The notes under the pieces were generated by a model. That model was given only the letters and a program-made list of their open reading frames with translations. It searched no databases and was not told where the DNA came from. This document shows, one piece after another, positions 48,701 through 62,400 of a stretch of 64,000 nucleotides of DNA (positions are counted from its first letter, which is position 1; every line of letters starts with the position of its first letter). This DNA comes from Caenorhabditis remanei (Eukaryota; Nematoda; Chromadorea; Rhabditida; Rhabditidae). The stretch lies in contig NC_071330.1 in assembly GCF_010183535.1 (NCBI RefSeq), forward strand, positions 6,119,717-6,183,716, given 5' to 3'. Made by a program: the position numbers and the translations under genes.

Positions 48701-49332
48701 TTTTTGGTGTTAATTTTTCTTTGATGTTCAAAATGAAAGTGATGTTGCATGTCGTGCCATTTTTTAATTGTTCAACGATCTGTTACGTACGATACAGTAA
48801 TCTTAGATTTGACTTTTGTCATATGCTAGTCGATAACCTAATATCGGAATAAATTGTTCTAGGCTTTCTAATCAGAATATGTTTTCAAAAAACATTTAAA
48901 AATTTTTAAAAGGTTTTTTGAAGCAAGACTTTGAAGAATCAGTATCAGAAACACAAAACTGAATATCTGACTTGCAGTTTCGGTCCATTGAAAAAAGCAT
49001 TATACCTAATTATCACACTACCGGCAACAAAATAAAAATATAACAATTCTTCCAGAAATTGAATCATTTTGAGATTTCGATGTAGTAGTATAGAGAATTG
49101 GTTTCAGTTAAATAATCATCATCAACTTACGCTTTGTCTTACCTAAACAGATTAATTTCCAAGATGAATGAAAACAATTTCAAACATTTTTCGAAAAGTT
49201 AGCATGCGATGACTACGGTATCAAATAAGAAAAAAGAGGGAGTGACCTGAAGTCAAAGAAAAAGAAGAATAAAAAGAACAAAGAGCTTGTCGGCGACTTG
49301 AAAGTCAGAACGATTGCTCGTAGTCCTCTTAC
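42797..49332. other. gene-poor region upstream of the CLIP gene
   Basis: AT- and purine-rich. It holds the CLIP 5' leader, a fragment like the 4395 palindrome edge at about 45230-45250, and short open frames without family support. One of these is a 57-codon frame at 47164-47337 (+), preceded by TTTTTCTCTTCAG. No confident gene. Confidence 0.5.
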
Positions 49333-49446
49333 TTTTACCGCAACTTTTCATACATTTTTCTTCTTCTTCTGGTAGTCCTTGATAGTCGATGCCCTTGACG
49401 GCAAAGCTTAGCATGTTGACGAGATAACACTTGCCTTTTTTCCCAC
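49333..49446 (-). other. isolated exon-like block
   Basis: 114 bases between TTCTTCTACAG and GTAAGAGG, open in one frame (phase 1 in, phase 1 out), encoding 37 residues with three cysteines (GKKGKCYLVNMLSF; EKCMKSCGK). It has the composition of a real exon, but I cannot join it to neighbours. Confidence 0.2.
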
Positions 49447-52400
49447 CTGTAGAAGAATAAATATTCATTTTTCAGTTGGAAGAGATTGAACATTTTCAGA
49501 CTTGATACGCCTATAGAGAACTCTGATTCCTTCGGTATTTCTAGAATTTTCTGGTCAATTAGGCACTTAATAGAAGAAAGAAAGGTTAATCGAAACCGTA
49601 TTATAAACTGTTTATTTCATTCCAAGTTCTTTTGAGAAGATCGAACATTAACAAACTTGTTCGATTTCTTTCATTTAAGATCGTCTAAATATTCATACAA
49701 CTTCGAAACTGTTCATTTTCCTATGTACTGTGGAGTAGCAAATTTCTTACAATCCATTATGAAGAGATATACTTGTACGTGTGAGTTTGTTTCTCTGATT
49801 TTATAGATAGTTTGGGAAGCTGTTGTATTCAGGAATCATACTGACACACTTTTTCCTCAAGCAGTTTTAGAATATCCCTGTAATTTCTGTCCAACCGTAT
49901 CCTCCTTTTCACAACACATAGACTCATCTAATCATTTTTTATATCCACTCAGCTTTCCCCCGCTCCTCTTCCCATCACCATCTTCCCACCCCATAATATA
50001 CCCATTATGTGTAAAGGTCGGCGTCTTCTCCTGGACAGTCTCTAGTTCCATTTCTTTTTTGTAACCTTTATATCGCCTGGCTACCTCTGTATGTACATAT
50101 ACAATCGATGGACCGAAGTCTAATTCAATGAGAATATTGGAACATCATGTACATACCATACACAGTTTTATGAACCAGTAAAAAAGAACAAGTTTATGGT
50201 TTGGAAAAGGTGTGAAATTTGATTGAGAAAACGGAGAATAGAAGTGATTGACCGTGTGTGGTCGTCAATTCTACCGTAATGTTTCAATGTCATAAGAAAG
50301 TGTCAAAAAAGGAAAAAGGTTCAGGGAGATAAGACATCGAAGCGGAAAAGTACAAACACATGATGGAAAATGTCTTTGAGAATGATTATTTTATAAAGAA
50401 ACCTAGTAATTCCAGGCGTTTCAAAACCGTTCCTGGTTCCACAAGTTCTGTTTTCTATGGTCACATGATCAGTCTAGGTTTGAAAGAACGTGACCAAAGT
50501 TAGCCAAAAACTATTTTGATGATTTCAAGTGTTATCTAGCTGAACACTTTTCAAACATTATAAATTTCCTAAACTTCTTGATTTTCAACTTTGAAGCATC
50601 TTTCCATAATTAGTTCTAGAAAAATTATCTCAAATCAATGAAACATTTCCCAATCAAAAATGACATCACGATAGTTAGTGCTTGCTCATAAAGCATACTG
50701 TAGGCCTGTCTAACTTTCACCCAAGACTTTCTAGGATTTCTGATTTCATTTCTAGACAATTCGAGTTGACCTGTCGATTCAGATCTCCTTCACTCTCGGT
50801 TATACTCTTTTCTCTTTTTGAAATTTCTGAAACCTTTTTGTTACATGAGTCTTTTCAGTTCAAATTTGTATCAATCTTTCATTTTTCGTCTTTCCGGCCA
50901 TTTTCCGGCAAGGTTTCCGAACCAACATATAAGTTTTTCCATTACTCTGAAATCGATCAGTGAGGTTCTATGATTTCCTATCGTTTCGAAATTAAGCTGG
51001 ATCATAATGAGTCTATATGAGAATTGACCATATCCAGGAGGTCTCTGATATCTGAGTCTTTGTGTTTTGATTTCAGAGATATAGTTTTTCCCCTCTTATC
51101 TTCTAATAAATCCCTTCCGCCATCTTCCTCATCATCATCACGCGCAGCTTCATCTCAAAAAGAAACAAAAAGAAAGTAAAATGGTAATAAGTGTCTCTTC
51201 CTGCCCCCTCCGTATCCTCATCGTCACCAACTGGTATACCAAAAGCTTTCGCTGAAAACCCTCCTGTCTGTATCTGCTGTATCTCGCCTCACCGTTCGTG
51301 TTTCTTTTTCTGCTTCTTCTTTCTTTTTTCTCCCCTCATGATGTCCACACTGAAAATACACTTAATGCGTTGTTGTGTTGTTTTCGCCTTCTCCTCTGAA
51401 GACGTCCCCCCCTTCTCCCCTACTTCGTTCGGAATATGTTGCCTTTCTGTCTAAGAAGATGCGGATAAGTGAAGCCAAAACGAAACATTACTATGAAGAG
51501 GAAGAAGAAACATTACTGTATAAAGGGGCTGGTTTCCTTTTTTTGCTTATTTTCAGACTGACAATCCATCGTATGTTCGCTTTTAAGTGGCGGAAAAAGG
51601 AAATTGGTTTGTGTGAATGAGGATGTAGATAACACTCTTTTTGAGATCATGAATTCAAAGTTTCACTAGTTTTCCGAAATCGAAAACTTTTGAATCGGAT
51701 AAGAAAAGAAGAGAAAGCAGGCATATGAGTCACAGATAATCTGGAACCTTTAGGTCTCTACAATCCATAACTGAGTAGGATCTAGACCACTTATTCTGAA
51801 ATAGTCCTACTTTTCTAACTGCTGCAATCTAAAACCTGAAACGTCATGCTTCAGTTTTGTTTTAAATTTCAAAAGCTACCGTACCTAAGGGCAACATGCG
51901 GACATTTGCCTGTTCCTCCCCATTCTCTCTCCCAAAGTTTGTTCAATCGTTCCGCAAAAGTTTTTTCAAACCATCCTCTTTTTCTTCGATACCGCCACCA
52001 TCACGCCGCCGAAAGACAATTTATGTGTCATTCCCAGAGTTCGCCTGTGAACAGAGTCATCAACTGGTTGGCTCGAAGGGAATACGGTAACTGTGGATAC
52101 CTTGACTAATAAAGTGAGGAAGATATACATTCTCATTTGCGAAAAAAAAACTCAAAGCATCTGATTCCAATCGTGTAATTCACACGGACAACAAACAAAC
52201 TTATACAAACAAAAATAGGCTCAATGGGTGGGAGAAAAAGGGAGGAGATGAGGGAGAGAGTGGTCTGCGTCTCCGGGAAATCAACTAAGATCTGGTCAAG
52301 TTCAATCCAGATGTGTCTAGGATTCGGGAATTTCAGAACTTGATTAGTGTCATGCTGCGGGGGCAAATTTTGATTTTGATAGTTTAGTGTATTATCGTAG

Positions 52401-55400
52401 AGAAATGTCCAACTTATAGATTGTAGAAGTTTTGTTATCACCAGAACTTGTATTAGGTATAGAAGGACTGAAATATTTAGAGTTCCAGTCAGTAAGACGC
52501 CCCCCCCCCCCCCTCTGACTCTAGATCTCCTAAGCGAAGGTTTTTGAATAGCATTGAGTCACAGAACCAGATAAAGCTACGGCTAAGTTGGTTTTAGCTT
52601 GACATATTATATCAAATACTACGACTAAATTTATCACGTTTTACGTCTAACCAAAGTTCTAAAGCATATTCTTCTCTGAAAGTACGTCCCTTTGTCTCGA
52701 TTCCTCTGATTCTCAAATGGTCAAGTTTCTTTCTCCATCGAATCACAGTTCACACCTATAGACGAAAACGTTTTCATTGTTTTTTTCTTGTTTCCTTTCA
52801 TCAGTTTTTCGTTTTGTTTTCTGTCATCGAGTCCATGGGTTTAGCGAGGCTTGAAGATGAGCAGTCTCTCCGCAACCTTTCTCTTCGTTTCGGCTCATTG
52901 TCGCCTTTTTCGTTCCGATCCTTTTCCGTTGCGATGCTTCTTCGGAGCTCACGTCGTCCCATCCTTCTCACTCTCCATCTCTTGTTTGTTTCGCAAAAAA
53001 GGTCTTGGCGCCCCCGAGAAGAAAACGATACGCAAACACATATATATATTGCTGGTGAGAAAGAGATGTGTGCAAGCTTAACTCGGAACAGAAGCTCTTC
53101 CCGAACGGGAGACGCCTCTCGATCTTGTAAGGAGAAGCCTGGAGAAAAGAGGTTGGAATGAAAACAAAGAGAAATCGAAACCCTTTCGATTGAACTCAAA
53201 TTGATCCGATGATCTCAAACAAAAAACGCATTTCCACACCAAAAATCTATTGGAATAAGTGACAAAAAACGAAGGAGATTGTGAAAACATCCGAGGATCA
53301 TCCGGTACTATTTTAGAGCTTAGCTTATCCTTTTGGAGATCCTCAGCAACATGAAAAGAATTGTCATTTCTTCGAAAATAGTAGTAGACTTTTATTTGCA
53401 GAGCCGGATTTTCAATTTTTTTCAAATCTTGTTTTTCAAGTTTCTCTGGAGAAAATTCGAGATATCAGTTGTTTTTTTTTATATGAACAGGAGGAGTTGA
53501 CTCCGATTCTCAGAAGTTCCAGTTCTATTGTAAGTAGAAAATAACCTTCAGCTAGTTAAAACTACATGATATCTCAGCTAGCAGATTATATAGATTTTTT
53601 GAGATTTCAGTTGTGGAATAATAGTGATTTCTGACAAAAGTAACATGCTGTATCTTTATTGGAAGGACCAGAAGGGCTGAATCTTCTGTAGTGTTTTCAG
53701 ACAAAAATATTGTGTTGAGATACCAGTGAAAAGAAAACGATTAGAGGGGTTTTTGTTTTCTGGATTGTTCAAATCTTTTCCTTTCCTCGATTACTTCTTC
53801 TGACTCTCCCCCATCTTTACAGTACCCCCACCCTTCCCATCTCTGAAATTATCCAAAAAACCTTCCAGATATCTCAACACCCCCATCTAACTTCTGACCA
53901 CAAACAGCAACTGACCACTCATCGTCTCATCTGAAACCATTCGCAATCAGCGGAAGACGCTGGCTGTGGCTCCGTCCGGCCTGCGCCTGCGCCTGTACAC
54001 ACAATGACATAGACACAAAGAAAAGGTGAGTGATCCCCCCCCGAGTATTGAAAATGTGCGAAAACGGTAGGAGGGCTCTCTCTCTCCTGCTCAACCTTCT
54101 TCTTCTTATTCTCTTTATTTGACATATCGAGAGAGTCCACATTTGGACTGTCCATCTCCTCTAGAACTTTGTCTTGTTTTTCTTTTCTGATCCATCTCCA
54201 TCTCATATTCCAAAGAAAAAACTTTCAGCTTCATCCTCTTCTTTTCTCTTATTTTTCTGCCACATCAACCCAATTACTATAAAGTAACAGAAACTTTCAC
54301 CTCTTCCTTCTTCCCTCCTTTTCTCCACCTCTTCGTTCGTTTTTCTGGTACAAGCATCCGCCATCGAAGACGAAAAAAATCTTGTTTTTAGCTTCTCTCT
54401 TTCCTGTGTTCGTTGATGTTTCTTTTGTACATCCCTTTTTGCTGTTGCCCTCTATCCCCCCTTACTATTACTACTTCTTACTTCGAATGGCATCCCCCAG
54501 GCATATCCAAGTTGTTTTGGTGCAGGAAGATGAGAGGTGAAAGTGATGATTCTCAATTGGTGGGCGGAGCTTCAACAAATGGACCTCCCGTTTCACAGAA
54601 AGGGGGGCACCCAGTCTCTTTTCGGCCCCCTCCCAACCTCTCCCACTTTCCCAACCATTTTCTCTCAACTTTCTCAGCTTTTCGGCATTTTCTTGCTGAA
54701 AATCAAAGGAACCGATCTTTATCATTTTTCACTTTTTATGAGAAAGTTCACTCTTTTTTCATCTTTTTTGCATAAAAGCTCTTGGGTACTGTCTTCCTTT
54801 TTCATTTCTTCAGTAGAATGTTTGACTGGTGAGATCTCTTGAAGCTCAGTATTTATTTCCGTACATGTTTTCTGAAATTGTCGATTTATTCCATATTATA
54901 GCTCGAGCTCCTGGTTTTGCACTACAGTAATTTAGTTGTTGTAGTTTAAAGAAAAACATTTTTAGAATTTCCCTCGTGGCTCTACCTTACTGTAGACTTA
55001 CTGAATAACATTCATGATAATTGAATCCTTCTGAAACTTATAATGCTGAAATTTTTTAACCGATAATTCAATTATGCAAAACTTTTCTTACCTTTTTTGC
55101 AACCAATACCGACACCAAGATTTTGGAAAAAATCTTTTTTTCTAGACATTTTTTGAATTCTAGAGTTTCCAACCCCTCACCCACCGATCCATTTCCTGCT
55201 CTACTCCCTCAACTAGCCCTCCTCTTTCTCCTTATCTCATCTTAAACTGTGTCGTCACAAAATTCCAAGTTTTCCTGTATTCTTCTCCTCCTGCTCTTCT
55301 CAAATTCACGCTTTGACTGCTTTAAATCTCCACCATTTTAAGCCTATCCCCTTGCTGAAATCTCCTGGAGCTGCTTACAAGAGTCTCTCTTGAACTTGTT

Positions 55401-57610
55401 TTGTTTTTCCATCTGACACTCATTCTTCACCTTACGTCGTATTTCTCATTATCTTCGGATCATCTCTGATACGTTCTCTCTCATTTTTTCATTTATTCTT
55501 CCATTGATTTATTCTTCCATTGACTATTCCAGAATATGTTTCTTTGTCAATGAAGTTTCATCTGAGTTTTCTCTGAAAGTCATTTAATGCGATCTTGATC
55601 TTGCAGCTGATCTTGATCCCCTTCTTACCGTAGGCTTTCAATTAAATCCTGGCATCTGATCCATAAGAAAGTTCAGCATGTTTTCAGACTTAACCCCTTC
55701 TGATATAGCTCAGAAATCTAGAATTTAGTTGTGAAGCAATCTTGAAAATTTTTGGAAAATTGTATCGAGAAGTTAGTGAAAACATGTGTTACTCTAAAAA
55801 TTGAGAATTTGTCTTTGTCATGGGCACCTGAAACAAAAAAAACTTTCAAATCAGTCTGTTTCTTTTTTATTATACCAACAGATAACAATAATCATTCATG
55901 AATATGGTAATTATTAAAATTCGATCAGTAGACACTTTCCATGTGATCTAGGGAATGATATATCATTGGCCTTCTGAACTATTTTAATGATAAGGAAGTT
56001 ATTGTAAAGAGTTCGAAAACCTAGGATACCAAACCATATTTTTTCCAAAAAGTCTTAGCATTCTAGTGGCTCCTAATTCTTTCGTCAAAATTCCAGCTTC
56101 ATTCATTCAAGTTTCTGACCACGTGTTTCTACAATTTTAATGCCTATTTATTTTCAACAATCCTTTCCTGATCTCGTCTACGTGCCCATCGGATTGATCT
56201 TATAAGAGGGTCTTAGTCATTTCCCCTCATCTATCAAAAATATATCTTTATTAAATTAAGCCGTAGATCCTCTAAGAAATCTTTGAAGTCGAAAATCGTG
56301 TCAAGTTTTGAAATTTAGCGAAATTTCGGGCTTCACCAAAAGACACATCCAACTTGATTAAAATGGGGGAGAAACCCTTCGTTTTGTTAGCTTGACAGCT
56401 TTGAAATTTTACGAGGATTTAAAAAAAACACTATTTGATAATCAGAGTATTGACAACAATGGCATTACGCGTACTATTTTACCTTTTTGATCTACTCTAA
56501 TGAATAGTTTTATCTACCTGTCTCTACAATGTGGCACCAACCAGTCCATCAGATTCTCGTAGTTGATCAGCCTCTCTTTCCGATTCCATATTTCAATTCA
56601 CTGCTCTTCCATCTACCATTTCGTTACTTTTTCTTCCTCCTCTTCCCCCTCCCTTTCACCTATGAAACTTTTATTGATCTCACTCCAACACCCATAAACT
56701 TCCACTCATTTCACAGTTGTTTAACGACTTATAACTCCAATGAACCTCTCGATGTCAAATATAAAACATCTTTCCTACTACCACCAACTACTTCTCCAAT
56801 AAGTACAGTATACTCTTGATTATTTGAGGCATCGGTGTGCGCTCTCAAGTTCACACGCTTCCATTCGTGCCTTCCCCCTGCTAATCAGCTAATCATTTTT
56901 GTGTTGATAATCATCATCATAATTAGAATCAGTGAGCTATATATGCTAATCGGAATGCCTCTCTTTCCCTCTATTGTTCCTTTCATCCTATTCAAATTAA
57001 ACCAACTGCCAACTCACCGAGTGGGCGGCGCCTGGTACCCGATTGGCCTTCTCTTGCTTCAGCTCTCGCCGTATCCTTTTCATTATTACCTTTTCTACGG
57101 TGACCCTTCTAAATCTTTTTGGATTTTCAGGTATCCTACCCACCAACTGCCTTCCATCCTGTTCTTCTAGTCATCTCATCATCATCATATATCCTACTGT
57201 AAGTATGAAACCTCCAAAATCGTAGGTTTCCTCAAACAAATTGTTTTCCTCCTGTCTCTTTTCTCGTTTTTCCAAAAAAAAATTAAAAATTCAAAAGTCA
57301 AATTGAAGAAGCGGCACCGCTCACTAACTTATTCTCGAGATGTGAACGGCTAGTCAAAACATGATTAATATTTCTCGGTAATACGATACTTGTCTCTTAT
57401 TTTTCAGTTTTTCTACAAAATGCGCGACTTCGTTTTCACTATTTTCTCCCAGAAAACCAAGAAACGCTAGTCTTAAAAACGCGAAAAACTCGAAAACAAT
57501 TATTGTTTTTAGGATGGAAAATGAAGGAGGTGGAGGAGACGTAAGAAGGGAAATAAGGGGGAAACAGGATACAAGAACTCATTTTTCCAAATTCTTTGGG
57601 GGGAGCTCAC
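49447..57610. other. gene-poor region
   Basis: No confident gene. It contains a run of 14 C at 52500-52513, a GC-rich block open on both strands at 52810-53200, and a plus-strand block ending in a strong AAAAG/GTGAGT donor at about 54025 that could be a 5' UTR exon. Pyrimidine-rich stretches are common. Confidence 0.45.
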
Positions 57611-57769
57611 CGGCGGTCGTCTTGCCTTCTGGATGCGCACGTCAGGTGGTGGCTTCGAAGGCTCGCCACCCCCAGGCGCCGTGCCCAGGTTACACCTTTT
57701 GATTGGTGATGGGTGTTTAGGGTTTAGGAGAGACGGTGTAAAATAACACTTGTTCGCAACATTTCCCAT
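57611..57769 (-). CDS. candidate first exon of a myristoylated-type N-terminus
   Basis: ATG at 57769 followed by 53 codons to a good donor (CCG/GTGAGCTCC), phase 0. It begins MGNVANKC, which has the Gly2 and nearby Cys typical of N-myristoylated and palmitoylated proteins, and continues into a Pro/Lys/Arg-rich stretch. Local GC is higher than in the surroundings. I cannot find its second exon; phase 0 would allow joining to exon 2 of the CLIP gene 16 kb away, or to another gene. It may be chance. Confidence 0.3.
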
Positions 57770-59342
57770 TGCGCAGTTGACAATTTCGAAACTATTATAT
57801 TATGGGAAATGGGAAGGTGGGGAGGAGGGTCGTTTGGAGGAGCACCAGTAGAGGTTCTCACGGTGTATGCCCAACTTGATGAGCAGTAAAAAGGGTGTAG
57901 GAGTCAGTAAGGGTTGGGTATCTGATGAGTAGGAAGTGTTCGAGAGGAAGGAAGCTACAGGTAACGACAGAATTTTTGCGTGCTTCTACAAAATCTGAAA
58001 TTTTACGGATGAGACTGTAAATTAGTAGAAATCCGATTAAGTATACCATGACCAAACAGACGAACCACGGCACGCAATGGTTCAGTTTTTAGATGTCTGA
58101 TACCATAGTTTTCAAGCATTTCTTCATTGTCGTAAACCTTCTTTCCCACTTTAGACTTCTAAGCTTCCCCAAGAACCCTTGCTCTCCAGAATCCTAAATA
58201 GTTCAAGAAATCACTCATATCCAAGCACCCAATCACTCGTACCTACAAAGTATTCTCTATTTTATCAAGTTTGATATCTTCTTAGTCAGAAGAAGAAGTG
58301 ACGCAGCCGCAGAGGACGGAGACAAAATAAGCGAGTAAAGCGTGACAAGAAGTTTGTAGCTATTCTGTGTGTCTGGATTCAGAGATTCAGAATTCCTCAG
58401 AATTTCATGAGTTCTAGAATTCTGACTGCGTTTTGGTTAATCATGCGTCTAGTATTGTATCCAGCCAACCCACTTTTGATCACTTTTAGGCATCATCTTT
58501 TCGGTTTTTCTGACGAATTGAATGACAACTTTTTGACGAAGTTCGGAGATCTAACATTCGAAGAATCAGAAGTATGACCCAGGTTTCCTGTTATGATGAA
58601 GTTTGGAAGCTTCCATATCTCCACGACTACAGTAACACACTGAAATGCCAAAGCATGATCTCTATTTTCCAAAAAAAACTCATCCTAAACAGGCGGCCTT
58701 TTGAAGCTTATTAGTAGCTTAGTTAGCTTAGGGACGGGGTACATGGCCAGTTCCCTTGGCATTCATTTATAGCTGAGAGCTGAAATTCCATTTTGAATTC
58801 TGGAATAACTTGTACATTGTAGTGAACGGGAGATGGAAAACCGACTGGTACCACCTATCCTTGTTTTTCAAAATTCACATCTTCTCCCTATCAAATTCGA
58901 TCCCTGGGTTTTCGTTTCACTACAAATTACACTCTTATTTTGACAGCTCGTTCCTTCGTAATCATTTTCCATTTAATATTGACGTGCCCAGAGACCCGCG
59001 CGGCGACTCCAAAATTTCCTTCGAATTGTACTCCGTATTCGTTTTGGATCGTCAAGTTGTACAAAATACAACTCACAAATTTTTCAGATCGAATCGAGGA
59101 ACCACACCAAACGCACGTCAAACTGAAGCATCCACCGTTCACATTGTAAGTCCGAGAAAGGGAAAAAAGAGCTGCTTGGCGATAAAAAAAGGGAAATGGA
59201 ATTGTATAGAGGGGCCTAGTACATTGTACAATGTAACTAACTCCCCCTTGTATGTTCCCCATTTCATTTGAAAGAGACTCATGGCGCCCGGCGATTTTCT
59301 TTTTTCTCGAATTCGTACATTTCGTTTTTTTTCTTTTTCTAC
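57770..59342. other. gene-poor region
   Basis: Nothing supportable. A plus-strand open frame at 58810-59271 overlaps the next candidate exon's downstream side and looks like chance. Confidence 0.45.
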
Positions 59343-59468
59343 CAATCCGTCTACAGTAACTATTTGAGAATAGCCTTGAGATCCGTTAGTAATCATACTT
59401 GTTGGTTGGTCATCTTCATCATAAAAAGATAATGAGGCATGCGTCGAATATTTATTCAAAGAAGACAT
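59343..59468 (-). CDS. second candidate first exon
   Basis: ATG at 59468 and 42 codons (MSSLNKYSTHASLSFYDEDD, then a Gln/Thr-rich part) to a possible donor GTAGAA at 59342, phase 0. The composition resembles a cytoplasmic N-terminus. The donor is weak, and the frame stays open another 68 codons without it, so the exon end is uncertain. Confidence 0.22.
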
Positions 59469-62400
59469 AGGATACTGTACTAAATATATATAATTAGTTG
59501 GTTCTCAGTTTCTTCGCTCACTTCTTCTTCTCTCTATTTTCATATTTTATAGTCATCAACAGAATGTCTACGTGGCAGATGAGATAGGCGCAATGTGCCC
59601 GGTTAGCTGGTGCTAAGACCTGGCGAGCACGTGTAAGATGAAGATCAGCCGCCATTGATCTCCGGAATTTGACTGCTCGTCGTGGTCTTATTCTCCGGTT
59701 TTTTGGAGAATGAATGTATTGGGGTCAGAAAAAATAAATAGAGGGTGAAGAGAGGGTGTTGTACTTTTAAACGTTTCGAAAGGGTCACTGATCAGAAATC
59801 TGAAACTGGATTTTTCAAGGGTCAGAGACAGAGGAATAATCGGTATAAAAAAATAAGAAAAAATAATTATTCATATCTCACTGTTCTCAGAACTTTAAGT
59901 ATCAGAACTGTTAGCAGTGTTTTGTTCTCAAACTTAATTACATTATTTAAACCTTGTTTGGTTTATTTTTTTAAGTCAAAATTTGAGAATGCTTAAATTC
60001 ACACAAAGTTTAAAGCATCACGACACAAACTTAGACTCACAATTTGAAAGCAAGTTTATTCTGAGATCGACAAACGTCTTCTAGAAGGTTATTTCATATT
60101 CCAATCCATATATTAGGAAACAAAACCAGGAAAACCGGAAAACAAACTCTTTAAAGTTACGAACCTCTACTAACCTTTTCCATAATCTCTGTTTTTCGCC
60201 ATTTCAAGGAAGTTCAAAGTCATGAGAACGCTTAGAACTATCTAGTCTCCCATTTGTCCGTGTTGTTATCAACACTAAATCTACACCCAAAAGTCAACTA
60301 ATTTTTGTTATTAGTTTTGGATAACACTAGTCTCCGAGGATTCACAATTAACAGATCCAGGGTTGGAGTTAACTGAACCTCCAAATTATTTATTTGGATG
60401 CTGACTTTCTATTTTTCTAGCTCACTCTCTCTAATAACTTTAAATTCTATTTTCTATTTTTATCCCTTACTTCTAAAGATTTCAGACAATGAAACATTTT
60501 TAGACAAAAAAAGAAAACAACGTTCTATTTTTTGCGCACACACAGTAAGAACTCTAGGAAAAAACTGTCTCTCTCTCATCTATATTTACCCAAAAACAGC
60601 TCTAATTTTAGAGAGATTCGGAAGGGGGAGCCTAACTAAAAACACACAGAGACACTTTGGCCTCAAAACAGTACCAAGTTGCTCTCTTTTTCTCTTCCAT
60701 GTGGACAGAAGCGCCGAGAAAAAAATGGTAGTATATTGACTCTCCTCACCCAGAAATCTGAACAAATAGAACAAAAAAAACAAGAGAAGTAGGAGGAGAA
60801 AAAGAGAAAGATGTCTGGAACAGTAACTCTGAAACTGTCAGTTTCATCTATTCCGTGCTTTTTCGTGCTCCTCTTTCGACGCCACGTGTCTCCCATGCCA
60901 TATTATGGCTAAATTTTGTCAAAATCCTATATCGTTGACAACGTGTCTCCTCTGTTTTCGAATCGGGGCTCATCCATACAGCCAAATCTCAAACGGATTT
61001 GAACGCATCAAAGACAGCAAAAAGCAAGCACGCTTTTGCTCATAGTTTTTACCTGAGAAATAAATTGAAGTCGCATCGAACATTGGACCTGATCATATGA
61101 TACTTGTTATAATTGTAACTTTAAAAAACTTTCTAATCAGATGATAGTAAAAACCCCTAAAAATTGACCACTACAGTAATTGAAACACTAAAATCAGAAA
61201 TAAAGAATTTCGCTTCCAGACTGAGACTAAAACCACCTTGTGTAGCCCTGAGCACCATCAGTATTTCTTAGTCCTTGTCCTGAATAAGTCCGATAAGTTT
61301 CAAGGATACACCTCAGAAGCCTTGTTGTCCTGACAAGTCCTCGTTTTGCACAAGATATAAGTAATTTTTGAACAAGAATAATTGTGGTAACATGTGTAAC
61401 AATATACGTTGAAGGCCGTTTCGGCGAAAGCCTTACAACCTTAATCTATACCCCGATCGAATCACAATTTCAAAGCGAGCCCTAAACATTCTCTTGAAAA
61501 CTTGATAATTAATTCGAACCCCTCCCTTCCTTCCTCTTTTCTCCGATCTTCCATGCCGTATGTTGCATTCTTCTCGCGTCTTCAAACTTTCCTTCTCCTT
61601 CTGATGATAACATAACCGATCAACTGTTAAGTTCTCTGATAAGTTGTTTACAGTCCACATCTGTTGCACAACTTTCTCTCGGGGCTCCTCCTCGAATATT
61701 GTACTTATTCGTGTCGGGAGTGAAGCATAAGATAGAGGAGCATCACAAAATAGTGAGCGTGTGTCATACGCTCATTTCCAAGTTTGCCCATTTCCAAATT
61801 TCTCCGCAACTGTCAACTTTTATCTGTAAACTGATGACGTTCTTTTTGTTGGCTCGATTCCAGATGGAAACTTTTTTCTAGAGACACTCGCACTTTTTAG
61901 TTCTTGATGAACGGTTTTTATTGAGATAAGAAGGTTGTCATCATACCGCGTGACCGAAAAGCTTTGTCACCTATTTTTGTATTCTTTGCAGATAAAGTTT
62001 GAAAGAAAGTTCTCGAAAAATGAATGAAGAGCAAAGATTTGTATTATTCAGCATATCAGTCAGCCAGGTCATAATTACCACTAAAGTTTCCGGAACCTAT
62101 AAAAGTGCACATAGTTTTATGATAGGGAGTGTCGAGTAAACAAGTTCTGACACGAGAATAGACTGAAATGAAAAGTTAGGAAAATTGAGGGTCTTGCAAC
62201 ATTCCGAGAGAACCAATGAGGCATTTTAGAACTTGGTGGTGATGAGCCGGGAAGATTTCAAAAAGGTGGAAACGTGTATTAACTGGGAAAGTCATTTCTC
62301 GGTATCCTACCAAATTATGATTCCAGAAATTCATGTTGGTTTACTGAATTGTGGCACTACCCCAATAATAAAAAATCCTGAAATATTTCCCGTATTTTTT

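Noticed and set aside
52801..53199. Long open frames on both strands over a GC-rich block
   Set aside because: Frames open on both strands are explained by the GC content; neither shows a domain or splice structure.
61433..61660. 75-aa basic minus-strand frame with ATG
   Set aside because: No polyadenylation signal, splice sites or family similarity; overlaps plain AT-rich sequence.
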